In this document: positions 26,001 to 36,805 of the stretch, piece after piece | How positions within the stretch are numbered: the first letter of the stretch is position 1 | Layout of the letters: every line of letters starts with the position of its first letter | Source: Phycomyces nitens | Lineage: Eukaryota > Mucoromycota > Mucoromycetes > Mucorales > Phycomycetaceae | Reading direction: 5' to 3' | Assembly: GCA_022702545.1 (NCBI GenBank) | Contig: JAHRBC010000002.1 | Coordinates: forward strand, 434,001 to 498,000 | Length of the DNA stretch: 64,000 bases | Position numbers and translations under genes: made by a program | The notes under the pieces: generated by a model | Databases searched by the model: none | What the model was told of the DNA's origin: nothing | Seen by the model: only the letters and a program-made list of their open reading frames with translations

Positions 26001-26754
26001 CGGTCCAGGATGTCAGGCTATGAGCCAGCAGACCATCCCGCTGATATTTTCCCGGGTTTTATTATAAAATGTTGCAGTTTGTGGTGTAATATTTCCGCAT
26101 GTTTTATAGTGATTTGTACCCGATAGTGCTATATGTAAAGGCGGACAAGATACAATCCATTGAGCCGATATATTTTTATTTCTTAAATGGCCAATGTACA
26201 TGTTTTTTATTGTCATTCTATCAGTCTAATCCCATCTCTTCCCATCCAAAAAAACCACCTTGCAAGTTCTTCCACATTAATTCTGTGTTTACAAACGATC
26301 ATAATTAGCCTCAACCCCAATTTAAGATTATCGTAAGAGTAAAATTTCATTTTGTACACCCAGTACTAAATATCTCTTGCCCTCTCACCAACTTTTTTTT
26401 TGAATGACCCAATCTATCGTTCAAACATGGTACGAGATCATCAAAACCCTGGACAATGGTTTGGACTGTAAAACTCATTAATTTCACAAAGGATCATTTA
26501 TAAAGCAAACTTTTACTAGATAGATATGGATGATACCAGAGTCTCCCCCGTGGTAAAAGGCTGATTCGATATCCATCAAATAAAACAAAAATGAATCCAT
26601 TTAACTCTCTAATTGTACTATACCCACTGTTTTTTAATGAACCATGTCTAAAAAAAATATATGGATAGAGATATACATCATTCAATAAGACTAAGAATAA
26701 TAATAAAAGACATGTAATATTTTGCGTCAAATCCTCAATTTTTCATTTGATCTA
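23074..26754. other. Gene desert, left part
   Basis: About 3.7 kb with no gene I can support. Both strands are broken by stops and poly-A/T runs. A short tandem array of GAGAATT units lies at about 24500-24552. Together with the segments to its right this forms an 11.7-kb region without a protein gene. Confidence 0.55.
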
Positions 26755-27660
26755 TACAATTTGTCATTAACATAAAATATCTCTCACATATTTCAATTGG
26801 TAATTTCTTCAACTCTTCATAGATTGCAGAATTCAGCTTATTAATATTTCTTGTGGTTGGTACTATTGCCATTACCATACGCCCAAGATAAGCTCCCAAG
26901 TTCTTAATATGGCTGAGATATGGGCTATCTTATGGCCATGCCATTACAGGGATACCATGGTATTTTTTCAGTCTTTAACCAACTTCAACTTATAACAAGA
27001 AGTATAATCTTGATAAAACAAAAGGGCTTCTCGTCAAAAGTTCATTCCAATGGTTTAAGAAAGAGAGATGATTTAGTCCCAATAGATTAAAATAGGCATA
27101 TTGTAGAGTGTTGATTATAGTCTTCAAAGGGCAAAATCCTCATGCTCACACTCAGCATAACCGAATTACTGAGCCACCTCTAAACTACATTTTTGGTAGA
27201 CTTATATTTGCTAAACTTATCGACCAGAAATCATCACAATCGTACGTTTCCATCTTAAAAAAACAGGAATCTAGATTTACCACTATAGAGATGACCCCAT
27301 CACTGGTTGATTTTTTTAGAGTAACGAATAAAGGCTAAATATTTGCTTTTGTGTCTTCTGGATAGCTGCTGCTTAAACACACTGCCGCAAGATGACGTTT
27401 CAATTCTACGAATGGCTCGGTGGATGACAATCTTGGAGATGTAATTGATCACTGTGTCTTTCAAGCGTTTGTTGGCTTGTAAATGTAGCTCGACGATCAC
27501 TTGTTATTTCATTTTTAACTGGACGCAAGCAACAGTCATCAAGTATTTGAGCGCCATCTTCGCTTTTCTGCAAATCTAGTGTACGTTGAGTAACTTTATA
27601 AAGTTGTTTTGGGTGTATTGCATTTCGTTGAAATGGAAGAATGTAAGACGACAAGAAAAG
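26755..27660 (-). pseudogene. Decayed Tc1/mariner-type transposase
   Basis: Reading the minus strand in several frames recovers, in the right order, the landmarks of a Tc1/mariner transposase. Near 27400-27450 is a helix-turn-helix-like part (VIHRAIRRIETSSCG). Near 27230-27290 is a segment like the second catalytic block (SGKSRFLFF then DGNVRL; SDESRF is expected in the family). Near 27150-27180 is RGGSVI. Near 26950-26985 is LKTEKIPW. Near 26880-26925 is SHIKNLGAYLGR (family form IENLW). Near 26776-26852 is NKLNSAIYEELKKLPIEICER. Stops and frameshifts interrupt it throughout. The catalytic Asp and Glu positions read G and K, so it is dead. I did not find convincing terminal inverted repeats. 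Confidence 0.75.
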
Positions 27661-30600
27661 CTATTCCAATTATGAGACGTTTTTGTTAATCTGAACATTG
27701 ATTTCTCATATAAAATGGAATCGTGTCAATATGTTGAGACAAGGTATGATTCAAAAAAGACAACAAAAATGTAAAAAATAAAAATAAATTAAAAATGTAG
27801 AATTAATATGCTATTTGAAGGGGTTTGAATATCACGGTTACTACGAGAAAAGGTGCGTATATCTTCCAAAAAAAAACTCTGCTTGGGAGAATCTATACCT
27901 TATCTCAAGTCATCATAGACTACATTGTGATTGTGTTGGTGGTAAAACACAATTACAATTATATGTATTATCGTCAAATGATCTATTAAAATATATAGCA
28001 AATTAAGACTTACATGTAAACTATCTAGGCTAATTACATTTAATATCTTTACTTGTTACTTGTAAGAGTATTAATTATAAATGATTAAAACAAAAACTAT
28101 AGTTACTTTGGCATACCTTCCTAGCTAGCATAACAATGGCAAGATGTATTTAAAACCACTTTACTAATATCAAAACTATAAAAAATAAAAAAGAGTCTTC
28201 GGCCTGATATTCGTTTGATACATACGTTTTAAGAATTTAAAGAAAACACACTTGAAAATCTATACATATATGAAAGCCACCAAAAATGTTAAAAAAATAC
28301 AAATAACAACGGAACCACACTCATACTTACTTGTCCTCGCACCATCCCGGTCTAGTCAACGCACCCAATCTACTAACAACGCCAGTACAAAACAGGTGGA
28401 CACTGGCAATGGATTTAGAAATACAAAACAGCTTAATAACAACACATTAATACTTAGCTGCAACCCTCCACCAACCCCGTCTTGAACCATCCTGATCGTC
28501 GGCCTGGCCTGAACATACGGATGAAGACTGTTCACTAAACCTACAAATGTACACAAGAAAAATTTTAGTCTTAACATACATGTATTTTCGTCAATGTCTA
28601 CCATTAATCTGAAAACTTACACCACATTGTCTCTACTGGCAGACTAAAATCTTGATCCTCACAAATGAATCTGTGTCTTTATATTGGACGCTTCTCCTCA
28701 AAGAACCGTGACCATTTTATGATCAAGTCCAGCGGCATGAAGGGAAGATATTGTTATCCGTGTGCTGTCACCAGATTACTAGTGGTTGAACAACTGTTCA
28801 GTATCTTTAATATATATATATATATGTCAAAGAGCCTGAAGTCATATTGATCAACTCTAGCGTTCTGGTATCAATAATTCTTGACCTGCATTTTGGCACC
28901 GTAACATGTGCGGCTGAAAACCATTTCAGACTCTTCATTATGGGGGTTTGTCCCCTTAAGAGTCAGAAAAGGTTTTTATCAAGGATAGCCGCCGTTGTTG
29001 TCTTGGTACCGAAAAACTAGCAATTGAAAAATGGGTCTGCGCCCTTTAGTGGAATTTCATCCGCTAAAGAGTTGGGACCATCTTTCATCAAGCTGAGCTT
29101 TCCGATGTCAAGACTGTGGTGTTTCCATGCTAGGTCCAGGGGAGTGGCCGTGGAAAACGTTCTTCATCAAGGGTGGTAGCTGCTGTAAGAATTATGCCAA
29201 CGTCTTATTGATGCCAGAGAACGAGCTATCGAAAGAAGGCTCTGGGGTCTTAAAGTGGACCTTTGCCCATATAAGAGTCAGAACTATCTTTCATCAAGCC
29301 CAGCTGTCTGACATCAAGACTTTGACATACTCATGTTAGAGTCAGCAAACCACCGGTAGAAAGAGCAGTTGGCTTCTTTGCAGTGAAGACTTGTATTGAA
29401 AAGGAATGGAGTCACTTTTCATCTTGACTTGCAATCTAATGGCATTGACTTGCAATTCTCATCTTGACATGGCCTTGAAAATGTTTCAATTTTTTGAAAC
29501 GCTCCTTGTTGAAGGACAATGGGTGGATGGCTGTTGAGCACAAAGCGGACCTTCGGAACATGATTATAAGACCATTTTGACTTGCACAGACAGTGGCAGA
29601 TGTAAAGTGGACCCATGTACTTGACTTTTTGATCAATAGACGCGTGTAGAGACAAGATACAAGTAAAAAAAAAATGTGAGTGTTTGTGGCAAAAATACAG
29701 TGATCCAAACGTGAAAAATATCCATCCATCATCAATAACGCGTCTTTATTGTTATAAAGGGCGTGTAGTATGAGATGGAAGATGGATGAATAGGAGATGG
29801 AAAGATATTTGTACTTACCTGGATCCAAATATTGGTTTGCGGCGATGAAATGGAAAGAGAGAGGGAAAGGGAAAAATACAAAACCTCGCCCCCAGGGTGC
29901 TAAGATATAGAAAATTTTTCAGGTGATGAAGTTATCAAAGTGTGGGAATGTATTGGTTTACCATATATGGAAGCGCATATTTGTATGTAAATAAGTTTGA
30001 CTGAACTAATGTTAAGACTACTTCTTTTTCAATGGAAGCAAGTAAACAAGTAAAGAACTTTTAAATCGTAGTATTAGTTTGAAAAAAGGTGGTGTTCATC
30101 GGTGTAGTAATATCTTTAAAGACAGTGTCACTTCTTTGAACGGCGATTAGTTTCTGAGTGTTACTCTGAAATGGCCCGTGCTCTCTGTATTTAGGAATGA
30201 AATTTCTTTATTACATGAATATAAGGCATGCAATATGTACTTTAGAGTTATTGGTACAATATATTCGTTTAGTCTAGTGAAAGCTATATACAAGCTTTAG
30301 AGATTTTGTGTCAAATGATATTGACATGCCAATTCAAGGCATCTTGTCATTACCATGATGGAGTAATCAAATGTCGAAATCATAGCTAATGAACTTTTGT
30401 CATTTTTGTTGCGTCTTCCCCATGATTACCATTACGCAAATAATAGAATTAGTTCTGTCCTCGATCAACATGTACGGAAAATAATCATAGAATGGTATAT
30501 ATTAGCATTTATTACCAGTATCCTGACCTTGGGTCTCAAGAAAAATTGCTTTGTCTCCAACTCCGCTTGCCTCCCAAAAGTATTTCTTTTTTTCTCTGCT

Positions 30601-31646
30601 TAAAATTTAATACTTTCTCAAATACCTCAAGTATTTTGAGCACTTGTGTCCCATTACGAGACCCAGATCCTTCCAATCAAAACAGATACTTTTTTATTTT
30701 TTATATTCTGAGCTACCATAAAGCACAGTGTAGACTGAAAAACATACATAATCTATGCCTTTAAAATATGCGTAGAATGTTGAATTCAGGACATGAAACA
30801 AAAATAATATGCTTTATAAAAAGGAAGACTATCTTCTATTTAACCACTACATTATTAGTATAACGTTTATTGTTACTAAGAGAAGATAATAGAGTCTAAT
30901 ATTGTCCTATTACAAAATCATTATTTCGTATGGCACATTTTGAATGAAATAAACTTTTGATGTTATACTTTTGCAACTGAAATATATATTTAATGAGTAA
31001 CTGAAAAGTACTTCAAGGTGAGACTGTTTTATGGATGCAACTTGTTGATTTATTCACGATGGATCTTGATAATCAGGCAGTGTCTCAGTACGTGGGTTTG
31101 GTGGCTACGATCACATTTTGAAAAAAAAAAACAAATCAGGATTGCAAGCTTCAGTACGACTCCAAGGCATAAGAGTGTTGAGATGTGTCCTATTTGTGCT
31201 TTTGTCATATATTTTTCAGCAGATCTAACCACAGAAGGTCTCCTTTCCATATCTTACAAAGAGAGGGAATTAGTAAAATATGTTTTTATTTAACTAAAAA
31301 TTCTGCTGAGCAAAGCTCATACGATAACCGAGCAAAGATTTACCGTGAAGCCTTGAAAGATGTTGGGATCCATTTATCAAAGGTCATCCAGTATTCTTTG
31401 TTAATTGATATTACACATGATATATGATGCTTGATATAAATTTGATGTTTTTGTATTATTATAGAGTGAGATATATGGATGTGCTATTATATTTTAATAA
31501 ACAATAATATTAACAATACGTTTGCTGTATAATAGACTGTTTAATTCTTGTAAACGACACTTTCAATAAAGAGGCTATATGCGTTTTAATTATACAAAAA
31601 TGAGGTTTATTAATTTGTCAGTATCTTGTTCAGAAAATAATAATAC
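27661..31646. other. Gene desert, middle part
   Basis: About 4 kb without a supported gene. It includes the degenerate repeat cluster listed separately at 28680-29340. Short ORFs here have no recognisable motif, and most overlap on opposite strands. Confidence 0.5.
28680..29340 (+). repeat. Degenerate direct-repeat cluster
   Basis: Two about 92-bp copies, at about 29042-29133 and 29248-29340, align along their whole length. The shared core is ATCTTTCATCAAG followed by CAGCT/GAGCT and ATGTCAAGACT/ACATCAAGACT. Weaker partial copies lie near 28948 (CTTAAGAGTCAGAAAAGG then TTATCAAGG) and near 28690 (CTCAAAGAACCGTGACC then ATGATCAAG). The spacing is irregular (about 106 and 206 bases). It is probably an old mobile or satellite-like repeat; its nature is unknown. 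Confidence 0.55.
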
Positions 31647-31867
31647 GGTGAGAGTGTTATTGATTGAAAAAATAATATTATTCACATTCCCTTATAGTTA
31701 AAGTACCCGTTGTGTAATGCTCGGTTATCACTGTTGTAGTGTAAATTGTGCGTGTGCCTGGTATGTAATTGTTTCTGAGATGTTAACTTGCCGGGATCAC
31801 TAGCAAGTAGTAATTTGTGATAGGTTGTGGAGTCCCTATTTTACTCAATTGTGGTGTGTATACCACA
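31647..31867 (+). repeat. LTR-like repeat, copy A (diverged)
   Basis: A 221-bp diverged copy of the 241-bp repeat found at 32356-32596. It begins GGTGAGAGTGTTATT (versus TGTGAGAATGTTATT) and ends TGTGGTGTGTATACCACA. It shares the internal landmark CGGTTATCACTGTTGTAGTG and then TGTGCGTGTGCCTGG. It is in direct orientation with copy B. Confidence 0.7.
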
Positions 31868-32320
31868 AATCCTTTATTTTAGTACTTGAATTATTGGCCA
31901 AAATATCATGGATGGAACGATTTAATTGTATGACTGGAAAGATAGGTCTCAATACTCATGTGTGAGCAAAGCTAACTCTGAGACGGTGGGTGTGGTAGTT
32001 GAGGGCCTTCACCTTGAAGGTAAAATCCCAGGCGAATTAGGAAAGAGTTTAAAATGGACAATTAGTAAAAGAGGGTAGAGGGTAGAGGAACCCATATTAG
32101 AGGAAGTTTAGGGAAAAACAATAGAGTAACATTTTCAACTCGTTAAAAACACTTTTCCTATTCTTATATTTTGACAACTTATTCTTATCCCTATAAGTCT
32201 AGTCATAAATATTATTCGACACATCCCAACCCCTTACTGAAAGTGCTTCTATTGTTTTGAAAATGTATCCTCTTAACAATAGTTTATTGTCCCCCATTAC
32301 TATGCCTCCAATTGTAACTG

Positions 32321-33050
32321 AGGTAGATTATGGTTTGTAGGGAACTAGTAGATACTGTGAGAATGTTATTTATTAAAGAAAGAATATTATGATGGTTTAT
32401 ATACTTATTACTCTAATTCCCTTTTAATGTAACCTCTATTGTTTAATGATCGGTTATCACTGTTGTAGTGTGAGTTGTGCGTGTGCCTGGTTTGTAACTG
32501 CTCCTGGGATGTTAACCTGCCAGGGTCATTAGCAAAGAGGAACTGGTGATCGGTTGTGGAGCCGGTACTTCACTCAGCTGTGGTGTGTATACCACAGTAA
32601 CAACAAGCGTTGCTAGCTAGTGACCCAGCCATAAACAGCAGATAACCTGATGGCCCTTTCTCACAATAGTCCCGAAACTGGTTACTTTGCCTCACTCGAA
32701 CACTCTGTGTGTCACCACAAACATATCTAATATACTTGGGTATATCACTCTATATCGCCATTCGTTGTTGCTAATGTGGTATACACACCACAGCTGAGTG
32801 AATTAAAGACTTTGCAACCGATCTCCGGCTCCTCTTTGCTAATAAGCATGGCAGGTTAACATCCCAGGAGCAGTTACAAACCAGGCACACGCACAATTCA
32901 CACTACAACAGTGATAACCAATCATTACACAATAGAGGTTACATTAAAAGGGAATTAGAGTAATAAGTATATAAACCATCATAATATTCTTTCTTTAATA
33001 AATAACATTCTCACAGTATCTACTAGTTCCCTACAAACCATAATCTACCT
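32321..33050. mobile_element. Large inverted repeat made of two LTR-like units (foldback structure)
   Basis: Left arm 32321-32606 and right arm 32763-33050 are inverted copies of about 287 bp, roughly 92 percent alike by eye, around a 156-bp spacer. Inside each arm is a unit bounded by TG...CA (TGTGAGAATG to TATACCACA): 32356-32596 on plus and 32775-33015 on minus. The arms also share about 35 bp outside the TG end (starting AGGTAGATTATGG). The unit ends form a small hairpin (TGTGGT-GTGTAT-ACCACA). The TG/CA ends and length suggest solo LTRs, but there is no primer-binding site, and the flanks I checked are not target duplications. A foldback element or inverted duplication is equally possible. 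Confidence 0.75.
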
Positions 33051-33365
33051 GCCATAATACCAACTCTGCACAATATAATATGATACTAACCAATACCTTT
33101 TTTAAGCAGGGAAGAATTCTACCGCAACTTGAATGCCAAAAAACAATTGACTTGTACATGCTTTTAATAAATTTTCTGTACTCATAGACTGTCCTGCCTT
33201 TGGTTTATTTTATTTCTTTAGGTACAATAAACCGTCAAAAAGTTAATATCAGGCTTCAGATCATAGCTAAAATTTTGTTTAAAGTCCGACAATGGACCAA
33301 ACCCACAAGTCAATTACAATCACAAAATTTGGTATTTATAAGTAGTTTAGGAATATCATATTAAA
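33051..33365. other. Spacer between inverted repeat and U6 gene
   Basis: About 315 bases between the right arm of the inverted repeat and the U6 gene. It holds no gene. A TATA-like box (TATTTATA, 33333-33340) lies about 30 bases upstream of the proposed U6 start. Confidence 0.6.
33333..33340 (+). promoter_or_regulatory. TATA-like box of the U6 snRNA gene
   Basis: TATTTATA lies 33 bases before the proposed RNA 5' end, the usual distance for a Pol III U6 TATA element. Function is inferred from position. Confidence 0.6.
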
Positions 33366-33395
33366 GTGACAAGTGCTTGCACCTCTGTCACATAT

Positions 33396-33427
<32 letters not shown>

Positions 33428-33492
33428 GGCCCCTGCACAAGGATGACACTAAACTTCTGAGATGGAACGCTCTACGGAGCAGATTTTTTTTT
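33366..33492 (+). ncRNA. U6: U6 spliceosomal snRNA
   Basis: U6 base-pairs with the 5' splice site and U2/U4 and forms the spliceosome active site. The central conserved block is nearly perfect: TTGGAACGATACAGAGAAGA (with the ACAGAGA box), TTAGCATGGCCCCTGC and CAAGGATGACAC (with the AGC triad). The 5' stem-loop is divergent. I place the 5' end at about 33366 because GTGACA can pair with TGTCAC at 33386-33391; an alternative start is GTGC at 33373. A run of nine T at 33484-33492 is a Pol III terminator, and a TATA-like box lies 33 bases upstream. No intron is seen. Identity is very secure; the exact ends are inferred. Confidence 0.95.
33484..33492 (+). terminator. Pol III oligo-T terminator of U6
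   Basis: Nine consecutive T directly after the U6 3' region (GGAGCAGA). Confidence 0.8.
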
Positions 33493-34756
33493 GTTTCTCT
33501 CTCTCTTTATTGTCGTTCCTGATCTAGGCTATCTTCCAATTCACTGTAAACGTAGTCGAATTGGTCAAGCTTTAATACACAGGAGTATTCAAAATAAGAG
33601 AGAGGATAAAAGATAATTTTTATTGTTTTGAATTGGGATATCTTATATAGTTTTTGAATCACTCTTTTTCTAAAAATTAATCACTCTCTTTTTTCATTTT
33701 TATTAATCAGACCCATCATTAAATGATGCTTTCATTCTAAATCACCTGTAATACTCTTACAAAAATTGATTATTACAACTACAGAGATCTAATGTACATG
33801 AATCTCGCTAGTTATAGCACGACCATGATTGAATATGTTTTTAGCCAAAAAAGGGTGTAAAAAGTCCAAGAGATATCTTTTGAAAGTGACATGAAAGGGC
33901 CAACTTGCCTCGTATGATAAACTGACTATTCCATTTGACAAAACATAGTACTTAGAATATGGGAAAGGGTATGGTGATGATTTGAAGCTGCTTGTGGGCC
34001 AGTGGTTTTGAACCTTTGGTGTTTCTTGGTGAGAATGTGAATCGAGACAAACGTCTAAACACCAGTAAGGAGTTTTTATGTTTTTTTTTTTTTTTAAAAA
34101 ACAAAAAGACAGTTCCAGCTGCCACACTGTGTTATATGTAAAGTGGTGGAAAGATGGCTAATGAACCCCAGGGTTTTGAGTATCTCTGGCCGACATAAAT
34201 TTTAGATCTTAACCCCATTGTGCATCTTTAGTGGTATATTGTGGCTATAATAATCAAAGAAAGAGTCAAGATCAACAGAAATGATGACCCAAGGGCTACA
34301 GTAAATCCATGGAGAAAAAGATGATAATCCTTGAACTTGCCTTTTGACCAACAGGCAGCAAATAAAGTCACTGCTAGCCAGTAATTAATTTCAAAGGTGA
34401 ATACACACGCAATTAAATCTTAATTTTTAAATATACTAATAATCTATACTCACATTATATCAAGTATAAAATCCTTTTTGTTTAAAAGTAGATAAACAGT
34501 TGACTGTGAAAGATGCCATTAAACCCCTCTTGAATTTTCTGATGCAAGGTACATAAAGTAAATTGACTAATGTAGACATTTGGACAATATGGATATAAAA
34601 ACTGATTATATTGTTTATTTAATAAACAACTGTCTCGCAGTCATCTTTCCTTTATGATAATACGCTTTGATTTAAAATATAAAGAATAAATAGTGCTATA
34701 GCAACTTGATCAATTATTTGAATAACTATGCTGATTAAAAATAGAGTGCAATTCAA
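33493..34756. other. Intergenic region between U6 and P450
   Basis: About 1.26 kb, AT-rich. There is a CT-rich stretch right after U6 and a poly-T run near 34080-34095. No gene is supported; the frame at 33789-34127 (minus) shows no family motif. Confidence 0.5.
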
Positions 34757-36805
34757 TTAGGCACTTCTGGGCTTTAGATGAACCTTGAAACTTCCAGTTC
34801 TGACAGTCAATGTCAAGAAACCGCAAATGTTCTTGGAGGACTCCATTTCTTCAGGAATCGGCTTGATATCATACTTTTTGATAATGGTTGCAATGGTATG
34901 ACGCATTTCATTCAAGGCATATGATTTTCCAATACAGTTTCGGGATCTGTGGAAAAGAGTAAATAAAAAAAAACCATACTAATAAGCCTAATCTTACCCT
35001 GAACTAAATGGATGGTAAGCATCAAGAGCAGGCTTGTGCTCATAACCATCCAGCCAGCGTTCGGGAATGAAAGAAAGAGGTTCAGGCCAATAGTCAGCAC
35101 GATGATGAGCGGATAAGATGTTGCAATTGACAATAGTCTATCAAATAGATATAAAATGTTAATACTTGTGGATATTTAGAATAAAGAAAAACTTACTCCT
35201 TTAGGGACGAACAAGGATCCTCCCAAGACACTATCTTGAGTCGCAATTCTTTCTAGACCGGCAGCAGTAATAGAATCCAAGCGCAATGTTTCGTTGAGTA
35301 CTGCATTAAGGTACGGAAGATTTTTGAGCTGGTCTTGGTGAAAGGTAACCTCTCCTTCGGGCATTTCAATTGCATCAATCTCATCTCGAAGCTTCTTCAT
35401 GGCCTCAGGAGAGCGACATAGTTCAATGATGGCAAATCCAGTTGTGTTGCTTGTTGTCTCTGAGCCCACAATAACAAACATGACAGTACTGCGAGCAATT
35501 CTCATAATATCCAATGGTTTGTCGCCATTCTTTGCTCTTTCGTTATCAATAATAATCTGAAGGATGTCTTCGCGTCTCTTTGTTTTTCCTTCGACACGAT
35601 CTCTGACTATCTCGAGCATATGCTAAACATAAAATAATCATATGATTAAAAATCGTAATATTAATTGTTTTCTCTTACAGTGGCCAAAGGAGTGATTGTC
35701 ATAAATCCAGTAATTGCTATAAGCAATGTGATCCAAGGATGGCTGACGAACTAGTAAATGCAGCAACTACTGAGTCTCTTGGATTTGCATTGTTTTCATG
35801 GACTTACGTATGCTGCACCATTCATGTTTTCCTTGAGACATTTTGGTATAGCATGATCGTCTTCTTCAATTGTCTTAAAGTTGGTGCCAAATCCAGATTC
35901 ACCAATGACATCCAGAGCCAAGCACTGGAAAAGTAGCCAGAGGTCTACGGTTCCAAACTCTCCGTCTCCTTTTGTACGCTTGATCTCACTATCGATCTTT
36001 CGTGCCATGGTCTCTGTGCAGGTACGCATTATTGGCTCAATCGAATTGATGTATTTGACAGAAAAGGCAGGAGAAAACATGCGCCTCTATATAGAGAAAC
36101 TATGTCAATAAATGTAGACCCAGTATATATATATATAGTCAAGTGTACTTGCATTATTTTTGTGATAACTCTTATCTCTTGCGTCAAACATGGATTCGTT
36201 TCCAGGATCTATATTTAGATTATAGTTAGCATAATAATCACCTTATAATACATCTTCAAATAGTCCTCTACTCACTCTGAAGAATAGAGTACACTGGTCC
36301 TTTCTCAAGGTCTTCAGTCGATAGGACCTGCTTCAACATGCCCTTATCGGATACCGAGATTGTATTTGGACCGACACGTACTACAGGTCCATACTTTTCA
36401 TGATACTTCAAGTATCTTATGCATCTTTTAAAAAAACCAATGTTAGTACCATTAAACTATTCATGTCCAACAGTTCTTTTTTATAATTACTTTTTCCCGA
36501 TTTGAGAGAACAAAACACCTTCAGGTTCATAAAAAAACTTGTCGATAAATGGACCGGGGATGCTTCTTAAAGGACCAAAAAAGGCACAATATATTTTCTA
36601 TCAAAAAAACAAAACAGATTTAGCATATTAAGTATCAATAGAATGCATGCTAATGATCCAGTATACTCACGCCTGATACGTAGTAAAGAGCCAGTGAGGC
36701 AGCAGCAAGTTTTCCTAGCTGTCCAAGCGTACTTTCCTCTGGAAGACGAGACACCATATACCAGATAGGTGTCTTGAAGGTATTAATGATTGAAGAGTAG
36801 TTCAT
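34757..36805 (-). CDS. Cytochrome P450 monooxygenase
   Basis: Nine exons: 36805-36671, 36597-36491, 36424-36276, 36208-36153, 36086-35808, 35750-35679, 35622-35197, 35137-34998 and 34946-34757, giving 517 aa. This is a haem-thiolate monooxygenase, usually ER-anchored and needing a P450 reductase. The hallmarks are in order: the proline hinge PLRSIPGPF, C-helix-like RRMFSPAFS, I-helix VGSETTS, ExxR as ETLR in NAVLNETLRL, PERW in FIPERWLDG, and the haem-binding FSSGSRNCIGKSYA with the Cys ligand. The N-terminal anchor is weak (KLAAASLALYYVSG). Intron 4 (36152-36087) requires a GC donor (AAT|GCAAGT), because the downstream GT would break the frame. All catalytic motifs are intact. Substrate and CYP family cannot be told from the sequence. 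Confidence 0.92.

Noticed and set aside
31970..32050. GC-richer segment between LTR-like copies A and B, checked as tRNA or primer-binding site
   Set aside because: No cloverleaf fits, and it is not adjacent to an LTR end.
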